Below are positions 1-7,843 of a DNA stretch of 25,558 nt, piece by piece. Origin of the DNA: Pseudomonadota bacterium (GTDB lineage Bacteria > Pseudomonadota > Gammaproteobacteria > Burkholderiales > Ferrovaceae); the NCBI GenBank assembly GCA_021811005.1, contig JAJZPY010000013.1, positions 1 through 25,558 of the forward strand, read 5' to 3'. The notes under the pieces are model-generated. The model saw nothing but the letters and a program-made list of their open reading frames with translations. It was not told where the DNA came from and did no database searches. Position numbers and translations under genes: made by a program. The stretch's first letter is position 1, and every line of letters begins with the position of its first letter.

Positions 1-1
1 T

Positions 2-994
2 TTTCTCATTGGCGACTTCACCGGGCTGATTGGCGACCCCACCGGCCGCAATGCCACGCGCCCGCCGCTCACTCCCGAGCAGATCGAGGCCAACGCCGTC
101 ACCTACAAGGCCCAGGTGTTCAAGATCCTCGACCCCGAGCGCACCACGGTGGCGTTCAATTCCACCTGGATGCACCCTTTGGGGGCGGCAGGCATGATCA
201 AGCTGGCCGCCACGCACACCGTGGCCCGCATGCTGGAACGGGACGATTTCGCCAAGCGCTACCAGTCCGAACTCCCCATCGCGCTGCACGAGTTTCTCTA
301 CCCCCTGGTGCAGGGCTACGATTCCGTCGCCCTCAAGGCCGACCTGGAACTGGGCGGCACGGACCAGAAGTTCAACCTGCTCATGGGCCGGGAGCTGCAA
401 AAGCATTACGGCCAGAAGCCCCAGTGCATCCTCACCATGCCGCTGCTGGAAGGGACGGACGGCGTCAACAAGATGTCGAAGTCCATGAACAACTTCATTG
501 CCATCGACGAAGCCCCGCGCGACCAGTTCGGCAAGCTCATGTCCATTTCCGACGAGCTCATGTGGCGCTACCTGGAACTGCTGTCCTTCCAGCCGCTCGC
601 CACCCTCAGACAGTGGCAGCAGGAGGTGGAAGGCGGGCGCAATCCGCGCGACATCAAGGTGGCACTCGCCCAGGAAATCGTGGCCCGCTTTCACGGGCAG
701 GCGGCAGCCGGGGCGGCACTGGCCGACTTCGAGGCGCGTTTCCGCGGCAACGCCATTCCCGAGGACATTCCGGAAGTGGTGCTGGACGTGGGACCGGAAG
801 GCCTGCCCATCGCCCAGGTGCTCAAGCAGTCGGGGCTGACCGCCAGCACGTCGGAAGCGCTGCGCATGATCGAGGCGGCCGGGGTGCGCCTGGACGGGGC
901 GCGCGTGGAAGACAAGGGGTTGCATCTGCAGGCGGGCACCACCGTGGTCCTGCAGGTGGGCAAACGCAAGTTTGCCCGGGTGGTGTGCCGTTGA
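2..994 (+). CDS. tyrS: Tyrosyl-tRNA synthetase, 5' end missing
   Basis: Class I aminoacyl-tRNA synthetase that activates tyrosine and charges tRNA-Tyr in the cytoplasm. The window opens inside the gene: the frame is open from base 2 and the first visible residues (FLIGDFTGLIGDPTGR) are the Rossmann-fold stretch that follows the ATP-binding HIGH-type motif, which lies upstream of the window. The second ATP signature, KMSKS, is clear at about bases 472-486 inside GVNKMSKSMNN. The last 70 or so residues (LPIAQVLKQSGL to VGKRKFARVV) form an S4-type RNA-binding domain. The wording around KFNLLMGRELQ matches the shorter TyrRZ-type branch of bacterial TyrRS. An internal GTG at 116 could be mistaken for a start, but conserved sequence runs upstream of it. 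The stop overlaps the start of the next gene. Confidence 0.95.
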   Translation, partial: FLIGDFTGLIGDPTGRNATRPPLTPEQIEANAVTYKAQVFKILDPERTTVAFNSTWMHPLGAAGMIKLAATHTVARMLERDDFAKRYQSELPIALHEFLYPLVQGYDSVALKADLELGGTDQKFNLLMGRELQKHYGQKPQCILTMPLLEGTDGVNKMSKSMNNFIAIDEAPRDQFGKLMSISDELMWRYLELLSFQPLATLRQWQQEVEGGRNPRDIKVALAQEIVARFHGQAAAGAALADFEARFRGNAIPEDIPEVVLDVGPEGLPIAQVLKQSGLTASTSEALRMIEAAGVRLDGARVEDKGLHLQAGTTVVLQVGKRKFARVVCR

Positions 995-2289
995 GGCTGC
1001 TGTTCCAGCGCGCCTTCGGTCCCCTGTTTGCCACCCAGTTCTGCGGCGCCTTCAACGACAACCTGTTCAAAAGCGCGTTCATGCTGATGGTGGCCTTTGA
1101 AGGCCGGTCCGTGGGCGGGTTATCGCCCGGCCTGATGGTCAATGCGGTGGCCGCCGTGTTCATCCTGCCTTTCCTGCTGTTTTCCGTGACGGCCGGCGAA
1201 TGCGCCGACAAGTGGGACAAGGCGCGCATGACGCGCCTCATCAAGCTGCTGGAAGTGGCGCTCATGGCCTTCGGTGCCTGGGCGCTGATGGCGCACCAGG
1301 CCGGCGCCATGCTGGTGGTGGTGTTCCTGCTGGGCTGCCATTCCACTTTTTTCGGCCCCATCAAGTTTGCCCTGCTGCCGCAGCATCTGCCCGACCATCA
1401 ATGGTCCCTGGGCAACGGCTGGATCGAGCTCGGTACCTTTGCCGCCATCCTGCTCGGCACCAACTTGGGCGGACTCCTGATGGCCTGGGGTGAACCGGGG
1501 CGGGGCGGGGTGGCCCTGGCGGTGCTGGCAGTGGCGCTGGCGGGGTACGGCTTCAGCCGGCACATTCCGGCGGCGCCCGCGCCTGATCCCGGGCTGTCCC
1601 TGAGCCGCAATCCCTTGCGCGAAGCCTGGCGCCAGCTGCGCGTTGCCGCCGCGGATCGCACCTTGCTGGCCGCCATGCTGGGCAACTCCTGGTTCTGGTG
1701 TTTCGGCTCCGTATTTCTCACCCAGTTTCCGGCCTACACGCGCGACACCCTGGGCGGCACGGAAACCGTGGTCACGCTCCTGTGGACGGGGTTGGCGCTG
1801 GCGGTGGGCACCGGTTCACTGCTGAGCGGCCTGTGCGGACAGGGGCGCTGGCGCTGGGCCGGTGTCTCCGTGGGGGGTGCCGGCATGACGCTCGCCGCCT
1901 GCGACCTGGCGGGTGCGCAGGGCGCAGTGGCGGTGGCGGGCAGCCGCGATGCCGGCGCCTTTTTGCACAGCCTGTCCGGACTGCACGTGCTGGCCGACAC
2001 CGTGCTGGTGGGCCTGTTTGCCGGGGCCTACATCGTGCCCCTCTACAGCCTGATCCAGAGCCGCACGGCGGCCAGCGAGCGGGCCCGCATCCTGGGCACC
2101 ACCAACTTTCTCAACGCCCTGTTCATGGTGGGCGCAGCCCTGTGGGCCATGGCCCTGCTGTCGCGCGGGCTCACCATTCCCCAGCTGTTTTTTGCCACGG
2201 GGGTGCTCAATGCGGTCGTGCTGGCGGCCCTGGTGCTGGGCAGTCCCCTCCTGCTGCAAGGCTTGTGGCCCGGGGCGGGCCGGCAATGA
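991..2289 (+). CDS. MFS transporter, LplT-like
   Basis: Inner-membrane transporter of about 432 residues with some 10-12 hydrophobic segments. The N-terminal stretch FATQFCGAFNDNLFKSAF and the later segment STFFGPIKFALLPQHLP are hallmarks of the MFS branch that includes lysophospholipid transporter LplT and the transporter half of MFS-acyltransferase fusions. No PlsC acyltransferase domain follows here. By family, a likely role is flipping lysophospholipids or related lipids across the inner membrane; the substrate is inference. The start is uncertain. TTG at 991 gives a 4-base TTGA overlap with tyrS and retains the whole conserved N-terminus. GTG at 985 adds two residues and overlaps by 10 bases. 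ATG at 1081 would cut the first membrane helix, so I reject it. No strong Shine-Dalgarno is visible, which suits translational coupling to tyrS. Confidence 0.85.
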   Translation: MRLLFQRAFGPLFATQFCGAFNDNLFKSAFMLMVAFEGRSVGGLSPGLMVNAVAAVFILPFLLFSVTAGECADKWDKARMTRLIKLLEVALMAFGAWALMAHQAGAMLVVVFLLGCHSTFFGPIKFALLPQHLPDHQWSLGNGWIELGTFAAILLGTNLGGLLMAWGEPGRGGVALAVLAVALAGYGFSRHIPAAPAPDPGLSLSRNPLREAWRQLRVAAADRTLLAAMLGNSWFWCFGSVFLTQFPAYTRDTLGGTETVVTLLWTGLALAVGTGSLLSGLCGQGRWRWAGVSVGGAGMTLAACDLAGAQGAVAVAGSRDAGAFLHSLSGLHVLADTVLVGLFAGAYIVPLYSLIQSRTAASERARILGTTNFLNALFMVGAALWAMALLSRGLTIPQLFFATGVLNAVVLAALVLGSPLLLQGLWPGAGRQ

Positions 2290-3704
2290 CGGAAACCCGC
2301 CTGCCGGCGCTGCGTCTCGATGCCGCGGGCCAGCGCCACGTGGACCTGCGGGCCGTGGTGGCCCTGGCGTTTCCGTTGTTCCTCAACAGCAGCATCCAAG
2401 TGGTGCTCAACCTCACCGACACCTGGTTTGTGGGACGGCTGTCCACGGACGCCATGGCGGCCATGGGGGCCTGCTATTACCTGATATTCGTGTTTTTCCT
2501 GGTGCTGGGCGGCGTCGGCCTGGGCGTCCAGACCCTGGTGGCCCAGTACTACGGGGCGCGCCGTTTGCGCGAGGCGGCCCACGCCACGTGGAGCGGCGTC
2601 TGGGGCTCGCTCCTGACCACGCCGCTGTTCCTGCTGGCCGCCTGGGGCGGGCCGTTCATTCTGGCGCGCTTCCAGCTCGAACCGCACGTGCTGTCGCTCG
2701 CGGTGGATTTCTGGGTGCCGCGCATGCTGGGCGGTTCGGTGTCGGCCGTGCTGTTTTCCCTCAATTCCTTTTTCAACGGCATCGGACGCCCGCGCTACAC
2801 GTTCTGGATCATGCTGGTGGTGGCCGTGACCAACGCCGCGCTCAATGAGCTGTTCATGTTCCGCCTGGGGTATGGCATTGCCGGGGCCTCCATCGCCAGC
2901 TCCCTGGCGCTGTCGGTGGGAGCCCTGCTCGCGCTCGGCATTTTTCTCGACCGCCGTTTCCAGACCGAATTCGACACCCGCCACACCGCCAGGCCGGATT
3001 GGGCGGGCATTCGCCGCGTGTTTGCGCTGGGCATTCCCACCGGCCTGTTCCCTGCCATGGATGTCATCGGACTCGCCCTGTTCCAGCTCATGCAGGTGCG
3101 CCTGAGTCCGATCGATGGCGCGGCCACCCAGATTGTCATGATGCTCACGTCCATTTCCTACCTGCCCGCCATCGGCATCGCGCTGGCGGGAACCACGCTC
3201 GTGGGGCAGTCCATCGGGGCCGGCGACAAGGCCTGGGCGGCGCGTTGTGCCCAGATCATCCTGCGCATGGCCGTGATCTACATGGGCGTGCTGGGGGTGG
3301 GCCTCGCCCTTGCCGGGCGCTGGGTGGTGCCCGTGTTCCTGTCGGGGGCGGCGACAGACGAGGCGGCCGTCACGGTCCTGAGCCTCAAGCTGCTGTGGAT
3401 TGCCGCCGGCTACCAGATTTTCGATGCGCTCAACCTGGGCAGTGCCTTCTGCCTGCGCGGGGCGGGTGATGTCCGTTTTCCCACGGTGCTGTTGCTGCTG
3501 CTGTCGTGGCTGCTGTTCATGCCCCTGTGTCATGCACTCACATTCCCGGCAGGGATGGGCTGGGTGCATTTCCTGCCCCAGTGGGGCCTGGGCGCTGTCG
3601 GCGGGTGGCTGGCGGCCCTCGTGTATACTGTGGCGCTGGGACTGGGGTTGTGGCTGCGCTGGCGTTCCGGCGCCTGGCGCCGCATCGATTTGTCCCACAC
3701 CTGA
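2286..3704 (+). CDS. MATE family efflux transporter
   Basis: Inner-membrane antiporter of 472 residues with about 12 hydrophobic segments in two similar halves. The first half has PLFLNSSIQVVLNLTDTWFVGRLS followed by MAAMGACYYL, the usual opening of MATE (NorM/DinF type) exporters. The second half repeats the pattern with LGIPTGLFPAMDVIGLALFQLMQV and later FDALNLGSAFCLRGAGDVRFP. MATE proteins expel cationic drugs or metabolites using Na+ or H+ gradients; the substrate cannot be read from the sequence. The ATG sits in an ATGA overlap with the MFS stop, so the two transporters are almost certainly co-translated from one message with tyrS. The same frame stays open upstream to about 1698, but that part is a shadow of the MFS gene. 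Confidence 0.92.
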   Translation: MTETRLPALRLDAAGQRHVDLRAVVALAFPLFLNSSIQVVLNLTDTWFVGRLSTDAMAAMGACYYLIFVFFLVLGGVGLGVQTLVAQYYGARRLREAAHATWSGVWGSLLTTPLFLLAAWGGPFILARFQLEPHVLSLAVDFWVPRMLGGSVSAVLFSLNSFFNGIGRPRYTFWIMLVVAVTNAALNELFMFRLGYGIAGASIASSLALSVGALLALGIFLDRRFQTEFDTRHTARPDWAGIRRVFALGIPTGLFPAMDVIGLALFQLMQVRLSPIDGAATQIVMMLTSISYLPAIGIALAGTTLVGQSIGAGDKAWAARCAQIILRMAVIYMGVLGVGLALAGRWVVPVFLSGAATDEAAVTVLSLKLLWIAAGYQIFDALNLGSAFCLRGAGDVRFPTVLLLLLSWLLFMPLCHALTFPAGMGWVHFLPQWGLGAVGGWLAALVYTVALGLGLWLRWRSGAWRRIDLSHT

Positions 3705-3708
3705 CACC

Positions 3709-4074
3709 ATGGAATCCTTCGACGCACTGAACAAACCCTTGCCGGGCGGCCGCCGCTGGCTCGTCGCCCTGGCGCTCCTGTGCCTGCTGGGAGCCCAGCT
3801 GTCGGGTTTCGTGCACCGCGTGGTGCATGGCGATGTGGCCGCCGCGTCCAAGGCCGCGGTCGGGACGTCTGCCTGGACGCCGCACGATCACAACTGCCAG
3901 CTGTTCGATGCCCTGACGCTAGCCGGCGGTGCCGGGGCCACGCCCCTGTGCACGCTGCCACCCTTGCCGCTTGCCACGTTCCAGCCGGAATGGGTGGCGC
4001 TCCCCCTTTTCCTTGCGTTCCGCTTCGCGTTCCGTTCGCGCGCTCCGCCCGCCGACGCCTCCGCACCATCCTGA
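3709..4074 (+). CDS. Small His/Cys-containing membrane protein of unknown function
   Basis: I do not recognise a named family with certainty. The 121-residue product has a short basic N-terminus, a membrane segment at about residues 17-33, then a putative periplasmic stretch with HRVVH (36-40), HDHNC (59-63) and Cys81. A second hydrophobic patch lies at about 97-107 before a basic, Ala/Pro-rich tail. The spaced His and Cys residues suggest metal binding, reminiscent of small DUF2946-like proteins found near metal-uptake or copper genes; this is inference. ATG 3709 lies 4 bases after the MATE stop, and the TonB receptor starts 55 bases downstream, so it may belong functionally with that receptor. 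No good Shine-Dalgarno is visible. Base composition is like the neighbours, and the reading frame ends cleanly at TGA 4072-4074. Confidence 0.7.
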   Translation: MESFDALNKPLPGGRRWLVALALLCLLGAQLSGFVHRVVHGDVAAASKAAVGTSAWTPHDHNCQLFDALTLAGGAGATPLCTLPPLPLATFQPEWVALPLFLAFRFAFRSRAPPADASAPS

Positions 4075-4129
4075 TCCCGCCTGCGCGCGGGCTTTCGCTT
4101 GTTTCTGCTGCAACGCAAGGAGTCACTGC

Positions 4130-6286
4130 ATGTCCTGTTTTTCCGCACGGCGCCGCCTGGCGGTTGCCTTGGCGCTCCTGATGCCAGCCCTGGCTGCGCG
4201 GGCGCAAGCCCCGGCGGCACCCGAAGACAGCGAGCCGGTGGCGACGGCCAACACCATCACCGTCACGGCGACACCGTCGGCCCGCAACCTCGTCGCACCC
4301 GACAGCGGCGCCACCCAGTACAGCTTTTCCGATGCCGACATCGCCCGCCTGCCCCAGGGCGATGCCACGCCCATGAACCAGGTGCTGTTGCAGGCGCCGG
4401 GCATCGTGCAGGACGGTTTCGGGCAGGTGCACGTGCGCGGTGACCACGGCAACCTGCAGTATCGCGTCAACGGCGTGATGATTCCGGAATCCCTGGGCGG
4501 TTTCGGGCAGATGTTCGACACCCGCATGGCCGACAAGCTCACGGTGCTGACCGGGGCGCTGCCGGCCCAGTACGGTTACCGCACGGCCGGCGTGGTGGAC
4601 ATCCGCACGCGCGGGCCGGAGTCCGAGCCGGGCGGTGAATTTTCCGTGCAGGGCGGCAGCCGCAATTACGGCGAAACCGGCGCCGTCGCCAACGGATCGG
4701 TGGGCCGCTTCAGCTACAACCTGACCGGGTCGCTCATGACGTCCCAGCAGGGCATCGACAACCCGGCCAACACGCTCAACGCGGCCCATGACCTGACCCG
4801 GCAGGGCAAGGGTTTCGGTTTCCTGGCCTACGACATCGATCCACAGCAGCGCCTGAGCCTGATGTTCGGACAGTCGCAGAACCAGTTCCAGATTCCCGAC
4901 AACCCGGGACTCGTGCCCCAGTGCTGCAGTTCGACCCTCACGCCCACGCCGGGTCCCCTCGGCCTCAATGCCGCGCAGGGAGAACTCAACGTGTTCCAGG
5001 TGGCGAGCTACCAGTCCCAGGGCCGCAGCGGAGTGGACACGCAGGTGTCCTTCTACCACCGGCTGTCCCAGCTGAGTTACATGCCGGACCCTGCGCTGGG
5101 CGACCTGTTCTATACGGGGGTCAGCAATGCGGTGGTCCGCCGCAACGAAGCGCAGGGCGTTCAGTCGGATTTCGGTTACGCGCTGAATGACCGGCACAAG
5201 CTGCATGCCACCCTCATGGTGCAGCAGGAGCGCTACCTCACCGACAGCACGTCCCAGGTCTATTGCCTGGGCGTGTCGCTGGCCTGTGCCGGCAACCAGC
5301 TGGATCCCTTCGGCGTGGCTTCCACGCCGCCCGCCACCATCGTGGACAACACCAACGGCATCAGCCATTTTTGGGGCATGTCCCTGCAGGACGAATGGAA
5401 ATACGCCCAGAACCTGACGTTCAATTACGGCCTGCGCTACGACCAGAATTCGTTTCTCGTGAACGAGCACCAGGTGAGTCCCCGCTTCAGCCTGGTGTAC
5501 GACTGGTCGCCCGTGACCCGTTTTCATGCCGGTTATGCCAGTTATTTCACGCCGCCGCCGGCTGAAATCATCGACACCCGCACCGTGTCGCTCTTCAACA
5601 ACACCACCAACGCATCGCCCGTGGCGGCCAATTCACCGGTCCGTTCCGAACGCTCGGACTATCTGGACATGGGCCTTTCGCGCCGCTGGTCCGACGAGCT
5701 CACGCTGGGCGTGGACGCCTACTACCGCAAGGTGCAGCACCTGCTCGACGAAGGACAGTTCGGCAACGCGCTGATTTTTTCCGGATTCAACTACCAGGAA
5801 GGGCGCATTTACGGCATCGAGTTTTCCGGGACCTGGCGCCGGGAGCGCTGGACCGGGGCGCTTAACGCGGCCGTGGGACGTGCCCAGGGACGCGGCATTG
5901 AATCCGGTCAGTTCAATTTTCCCGCGGCGGAACTGGCGTACATCAACAGCCACTGGGTTTACCTGGACCACGACCAGCGCTACACGATGTCCGGCAGCGT
6001 GGGCTATCGCACCGACTGGGCCAACCTGACGGCGGACGCCCTGTTCGGCAGCGGCCTGCGCAGCGGCTTCGCTAACACCCAGACCATGCCCGCCTACGTG
6101 ACGGTCAATACCGCCGCCACGCACCTGTTCAAGACGGGTTTCTGGGGTGACCTGGAAGGGCGCCTGTCCGTCCTCAACGTGTTTGACCACAGCTACGAGT
6201 TGCGGGATGGCACCGGCATCGGTGTGGGAGCGCCGCAGTACGGCCTGCGCCGCACGCTCATCGTGGGCGTGACGCGCTTTTTCTAG
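4130..6286 (+). CDS. TonB-dependent outer-membrane receptor
   Basis: Outer-membrane beta-barrel receptor of 718 residues that takes up a scarce ligand using energy from TonB-ExbBD. The N-terminus is a Sec signal peptide (basic start, hydrophobic core, cleavage near AQA at residue 27). A TonB-box-like TITVTAT lies at 42-48, then a plug domain at about 55-165 (MNQVLLQAPGIV, VHVRGDHGN, LTVLTGALPAQYGYR) and a long barrel of alternating residues. The last residue is Phe, as expected for BAM-recognised barrels. AAGGAG at 4117-4122, 7 bases before ATG 4130, fixes the start. A Cys-Cys pair at 265-266 lies in a predicted loop. The ligand is unknown; the preceding small His/Cys protein suggests a metal or metal complex. 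The stop shares CTAG with the stop of convergent xerC. Confidence 0.92.
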   Translation: MSCFSARRRLAVALALLMPALAARAQAPAAPEDSEPVATANTITVTATPSARNLVAPDSGATQYSFSDADIARLPQGDATPMNQVLLQAPGIVQDGFGQVHVRGDHGNLQYRVNGVMIPESLGGFGQMFDTRMADKLTVLTGALPAQYGYRTAGVVDIRTRGPESEPGGEFSVQGGSRNYGETGAVANGSVGRFSYNLTGSLMTSQQGIDNPANTLNAAHDLTRQGKGFGFLAYDIDPQQRLSLMFGQSQNQFQIPDNPGLVPQCCSSTLTPTPGPLGLNAAQGELNVFQVASYQSQGRSGVDTQVSFYHRLSQLSYMPDPALGDLFYTGVSNAVVRRNEAQGVQSDFGYALNDRHKLHATLMVQQERYLTDSTSQVYCLGVSLACAGNQLDPFGVASTPPATIVDNTNGISHFWGMSLQDEWKYAQNLTFNYGLRYDQNSFLVNEHQVSPRFSLVYDWSPVTRFHAGYASYFTPPPAEIIDTRTVSLFNNTTNASPVAANSPVRSERSDYLDMGLSRRWSDELTLGVDAYYRKVQHLLDEGQFGNALIFSGFNYQEGRIYGIEFSGTWRRERWTGALNAAVGRAQGRGIESGQFNFPAAELAYINSHWVYLDHDQRYTMSGSVGYRTDWANLTADALFGSGLRSGFANTQTMPAYVTVNTAATHLFKTGFWGDLEGRLSVLNVFDHSYELRDGTGIGVGAPQYGLRRTLIVGVTRFF

Positions 6287-7182
6287 GGCTTGCGCCGGGC
6301 GCGCGGATGGGCGGCGTCGTACACCTGCGCCAGGTGCTGGAAGTCGAGATGGGTGTACACCTGGGTTGATGTGATGCTGGCATGTCCCAGCATTTCCTGC
6401 ACCGCGCGCAGGTCGCCGCTCGATTGCAGCACGTGCGAGGCAAAGGAGTGGCGCAGCACGTGGGGGTGCACCGAATCGGCCAGTCCCAGCTGCCGTGCCC
6501 GCAAGGCCACGCGCGCCTCGATGCTGCGGTTGCCCAGGCGCCGCCCGCCCTGCGTCACGAACAGCGCGGCGTTGTCGCCGGCGACAGTGGCGCGCAGTGC
6601 GAGCCAGGCGCGCAGCGCCTCCAGGGCTTTGCGTCCCACCGGAACCAGGCGGGTTTTGGAACCTTTGCCGGTGACTTCCACCAGGGCTTCGTCCAGGCGC
6701 AGGTCGGCCACATCAAGCCCCGACAATTCCGACAGGCGCAATCCCGACGAATAGAACAGCTCCAGCATGGCGCGGTCGCGACAGGCCAGGAAATCGTCGC
6801 CGGGCAAGGCCATCAGCTGGGCGGCTCCGTCCGGGGTGAGGGCGTGCGGCAGTTTCTTGGGTGACTTGGGTGGGCGCACCTGGGCGCAGGGGTTTTGCAC
6901 GAAGCCGTGGTCGCGCGCCAGGTAGTCGAAGAAACCGCGCCAGGCGGACAGCATGCGGCCCAGGCTGCGGCCGGACAGGCCGCGCGCGTGCAGGGTGGCG
7001 ATGCAGCGCCGGATGTCGTGCGGACTCAGGGATTCCAGCGGACGCGAAGCGGCCAGGGCCAGCAGTTGCGCGAGATCGCGCGCGTAATGTTTGCCGGTTT
7101 GTGCCGACAGGCGGCGTTCCGTTTGCAGGTGGGCCAGGTAGGCCGCCTGCAGGACGCGTGCCCGGTCGGTTTCAGTCCCCAT
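6283..7182 (-). CDS. xerC: Tyrosine recombinase XerC
   Basis: Site-specific recombinase that acts with XerD at dif to resolve chromosome dimers at division. The 299-residue protein has an N-terminal SAM-like core-binding domain (about 8-95) and a C-terminal catalytic domain. All active-site residues are visible: Arg149 (SSGLRLSEL), Lys173 (TGKGSK), His241 and Arg244 (HVLRHSFASH), His267 (MLGHASI) and the nucleophile Tyr276 (VYTHLD). This layout is one residue offset from E. coli XerC as I recall it. ATG 7182 is chosen because it gives the same N-terminal length as E. coli XerC; an upstream ATG at 7200 would add six residues. The start overlaps the end of the DUF484 gene by 11 bases, so it is the last gene of a dapF-DUF484-xerC operon. 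This is chromosomal housekeeping XerC, not a phage integrase. Confidence 0.95.
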   Translation of the reverse strand: MGTETDRARVLQAAYLAHLQTERRLSAQTGKHYARDLAQLLALAASRPLESLSPHDIRRCIATLHARGLSGRSLGRMLSAWRGFFDYLARDHGFVQNPCAQVRPPKSPKKLPHALTPDGAAQLMALPGDDFLACRDRAMLELFYSSGLRLSELSGLDVADLRLDEALVEVTGKGSKTRLVPVGRKALEALRAWLALRATVAGDNAALFVTQGGRRLGNRSIEARVALRARQLGLADSVHPHVLRHSFASHVLQSSGDLRAVQEMLGHASITSTQVYTHLDFQHLAQVYDAAHPRARRKP

Positions 7183-7843
7183 GGTCCGCGGACTGCGCAT
7201 GCACGCGCAGCGCGGCGCTTACCAGCTCGCCGATGCGCGTGAGGTAGAAGGTGCCCATGTCGGGGTAGAAGCGCTGCCGGTCGTTCGATGCCATCAGCAC
7301 GGCGCCAAAGGTTTCCGTGTCGCGCAGCGGCACAAGCGCGAAGGATTGCAGTCCGGCCACGTCCGGGCCGATCCATTGGGCACTTTCGAGCACGGCCTCA
7401 TGGCTGCAATGGGGCGCGGCCAGTTCGCCCACAAAATCGCGCAGGGCATCGCTTGTCTCGGAAAATTCCGGGCGCTCGCGATCCTGCGGCAGTCCCCACA
7501 GGCGCACCGCCATGCCGGGAACCGCGAAATCTTCCTGCAGCAGGGTGCGCACGGCCTCCAGCACGGCAGAGAGGGAATTGGCCCGGATCAGGGCGAGCGC
7601 CAGGCGATGCACTTTGGCGCTGGTGCTGTCATTGGTTTCCGCATAGCCGATCAGTTCGGCCAGACGCGCTTCCAGGGCGCGGTTTTTTTCGCGCAGCGCC
7701 AGCAACTGGCGCTCGGCCAGGGACACCGCATGGGTGCCGTGCGGATGGGGGAGCTGGATGTCCGCCAGCAGCGTGCTCCGGGTTTCGAAAAAATCCGGGT
7801 GTTCTTTCAGCCACAGGGCCACCGATTCCGGGGTCAACGTCAT
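7172..7843 (-). CDS. DUF484 family protein (YigA-like)
   Basis: A 223-residue cytoplasmic protein of the DUF484 family, which has a GAF-like fold and no firmly assigned function. The N-terminus (VALWLKEHPDFFE) is the family signature, followed by a probable coiled coil at about 43-66 (ERQLLALREKNRALEARLAELI) and then the GAF-like part, ending in DMGTFYLTRIGELVSAAL. DUF484 genes commonly sit between dapF and xerC in Proteobacteria, exactly as here. ATG 7843 overlaps the dapF stop in an ATGA arrangement, and the gene's own stop lies 11 bases inside xerC, so all three are translationally coupled. The conserved position between a cell-wall precursor gene and a chromosome-dimer resolution gene hints at a division-linked role, but that is inference. 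Confidence 0.88.
   Translation of the reverse strand: MTLTPESVALWLKEHPDFFETRSTLLADIQLPHPHGTHAVSLAERQLLALREKNRALEARLAELIGYAETNDSTSAKVHRLALALIRANSLSAVLEAVRTLLQEDFAVPGMAVRLWGLPQDRERPEFSETSDALRDFVGELAAPHCSHEAVLESAQWIGPDVAGLQSFALVPLRDTETFGAVLMASNDRQRFYPDMGTFYLTRIGELVSAALRVHAQSADHGD

Noticed and set aside
424..990. Upstream extension of the MFS frame through tyrS
   Set aside because: The extension is low-complexity Arg/Gly/His sequence overlapping a conserved synthetase; MFS homology begins only at about 991.
3624..3629. TATACT inside the MATE gene as a promoter for the small protein and receptor
   Set aside because: No TGn extension and a very poor -35 at 17 bases; cannot be supported from sequence alone.
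2043..3851. Long open frame of about 600 codons on the minus strand under the MATE gene
   Set aside because: It is antisense to a clear MATE protein, rich in Gln/His/Arg/Gly, and has no recognisable domain. GC-rich third positions remove stops from this opposite frame.
4076..4091. Hairpin CCCGC/GCGGG between the small protein and the TonB receptor as a terminator
   Set aside because: Only five pairs and followed by CTTTC rather than a T-run; it more likely reflects GC-rich sequence.
3530..5527. Open frame of about 665 codons on the minus strand under the TonB receptor
   Set aside because: Same cause: a mirror of the receptor codons, with His/Val/Gly-rich content and no motifs or ribosome site.
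6283..7182. Tyrosine recombinase as sign of a mobile element
   Set aside because: It is standard XerC in its normal dapF-DUF484-xerC setting, with no attachment sites, tRNA gene or foreign composition nearby.
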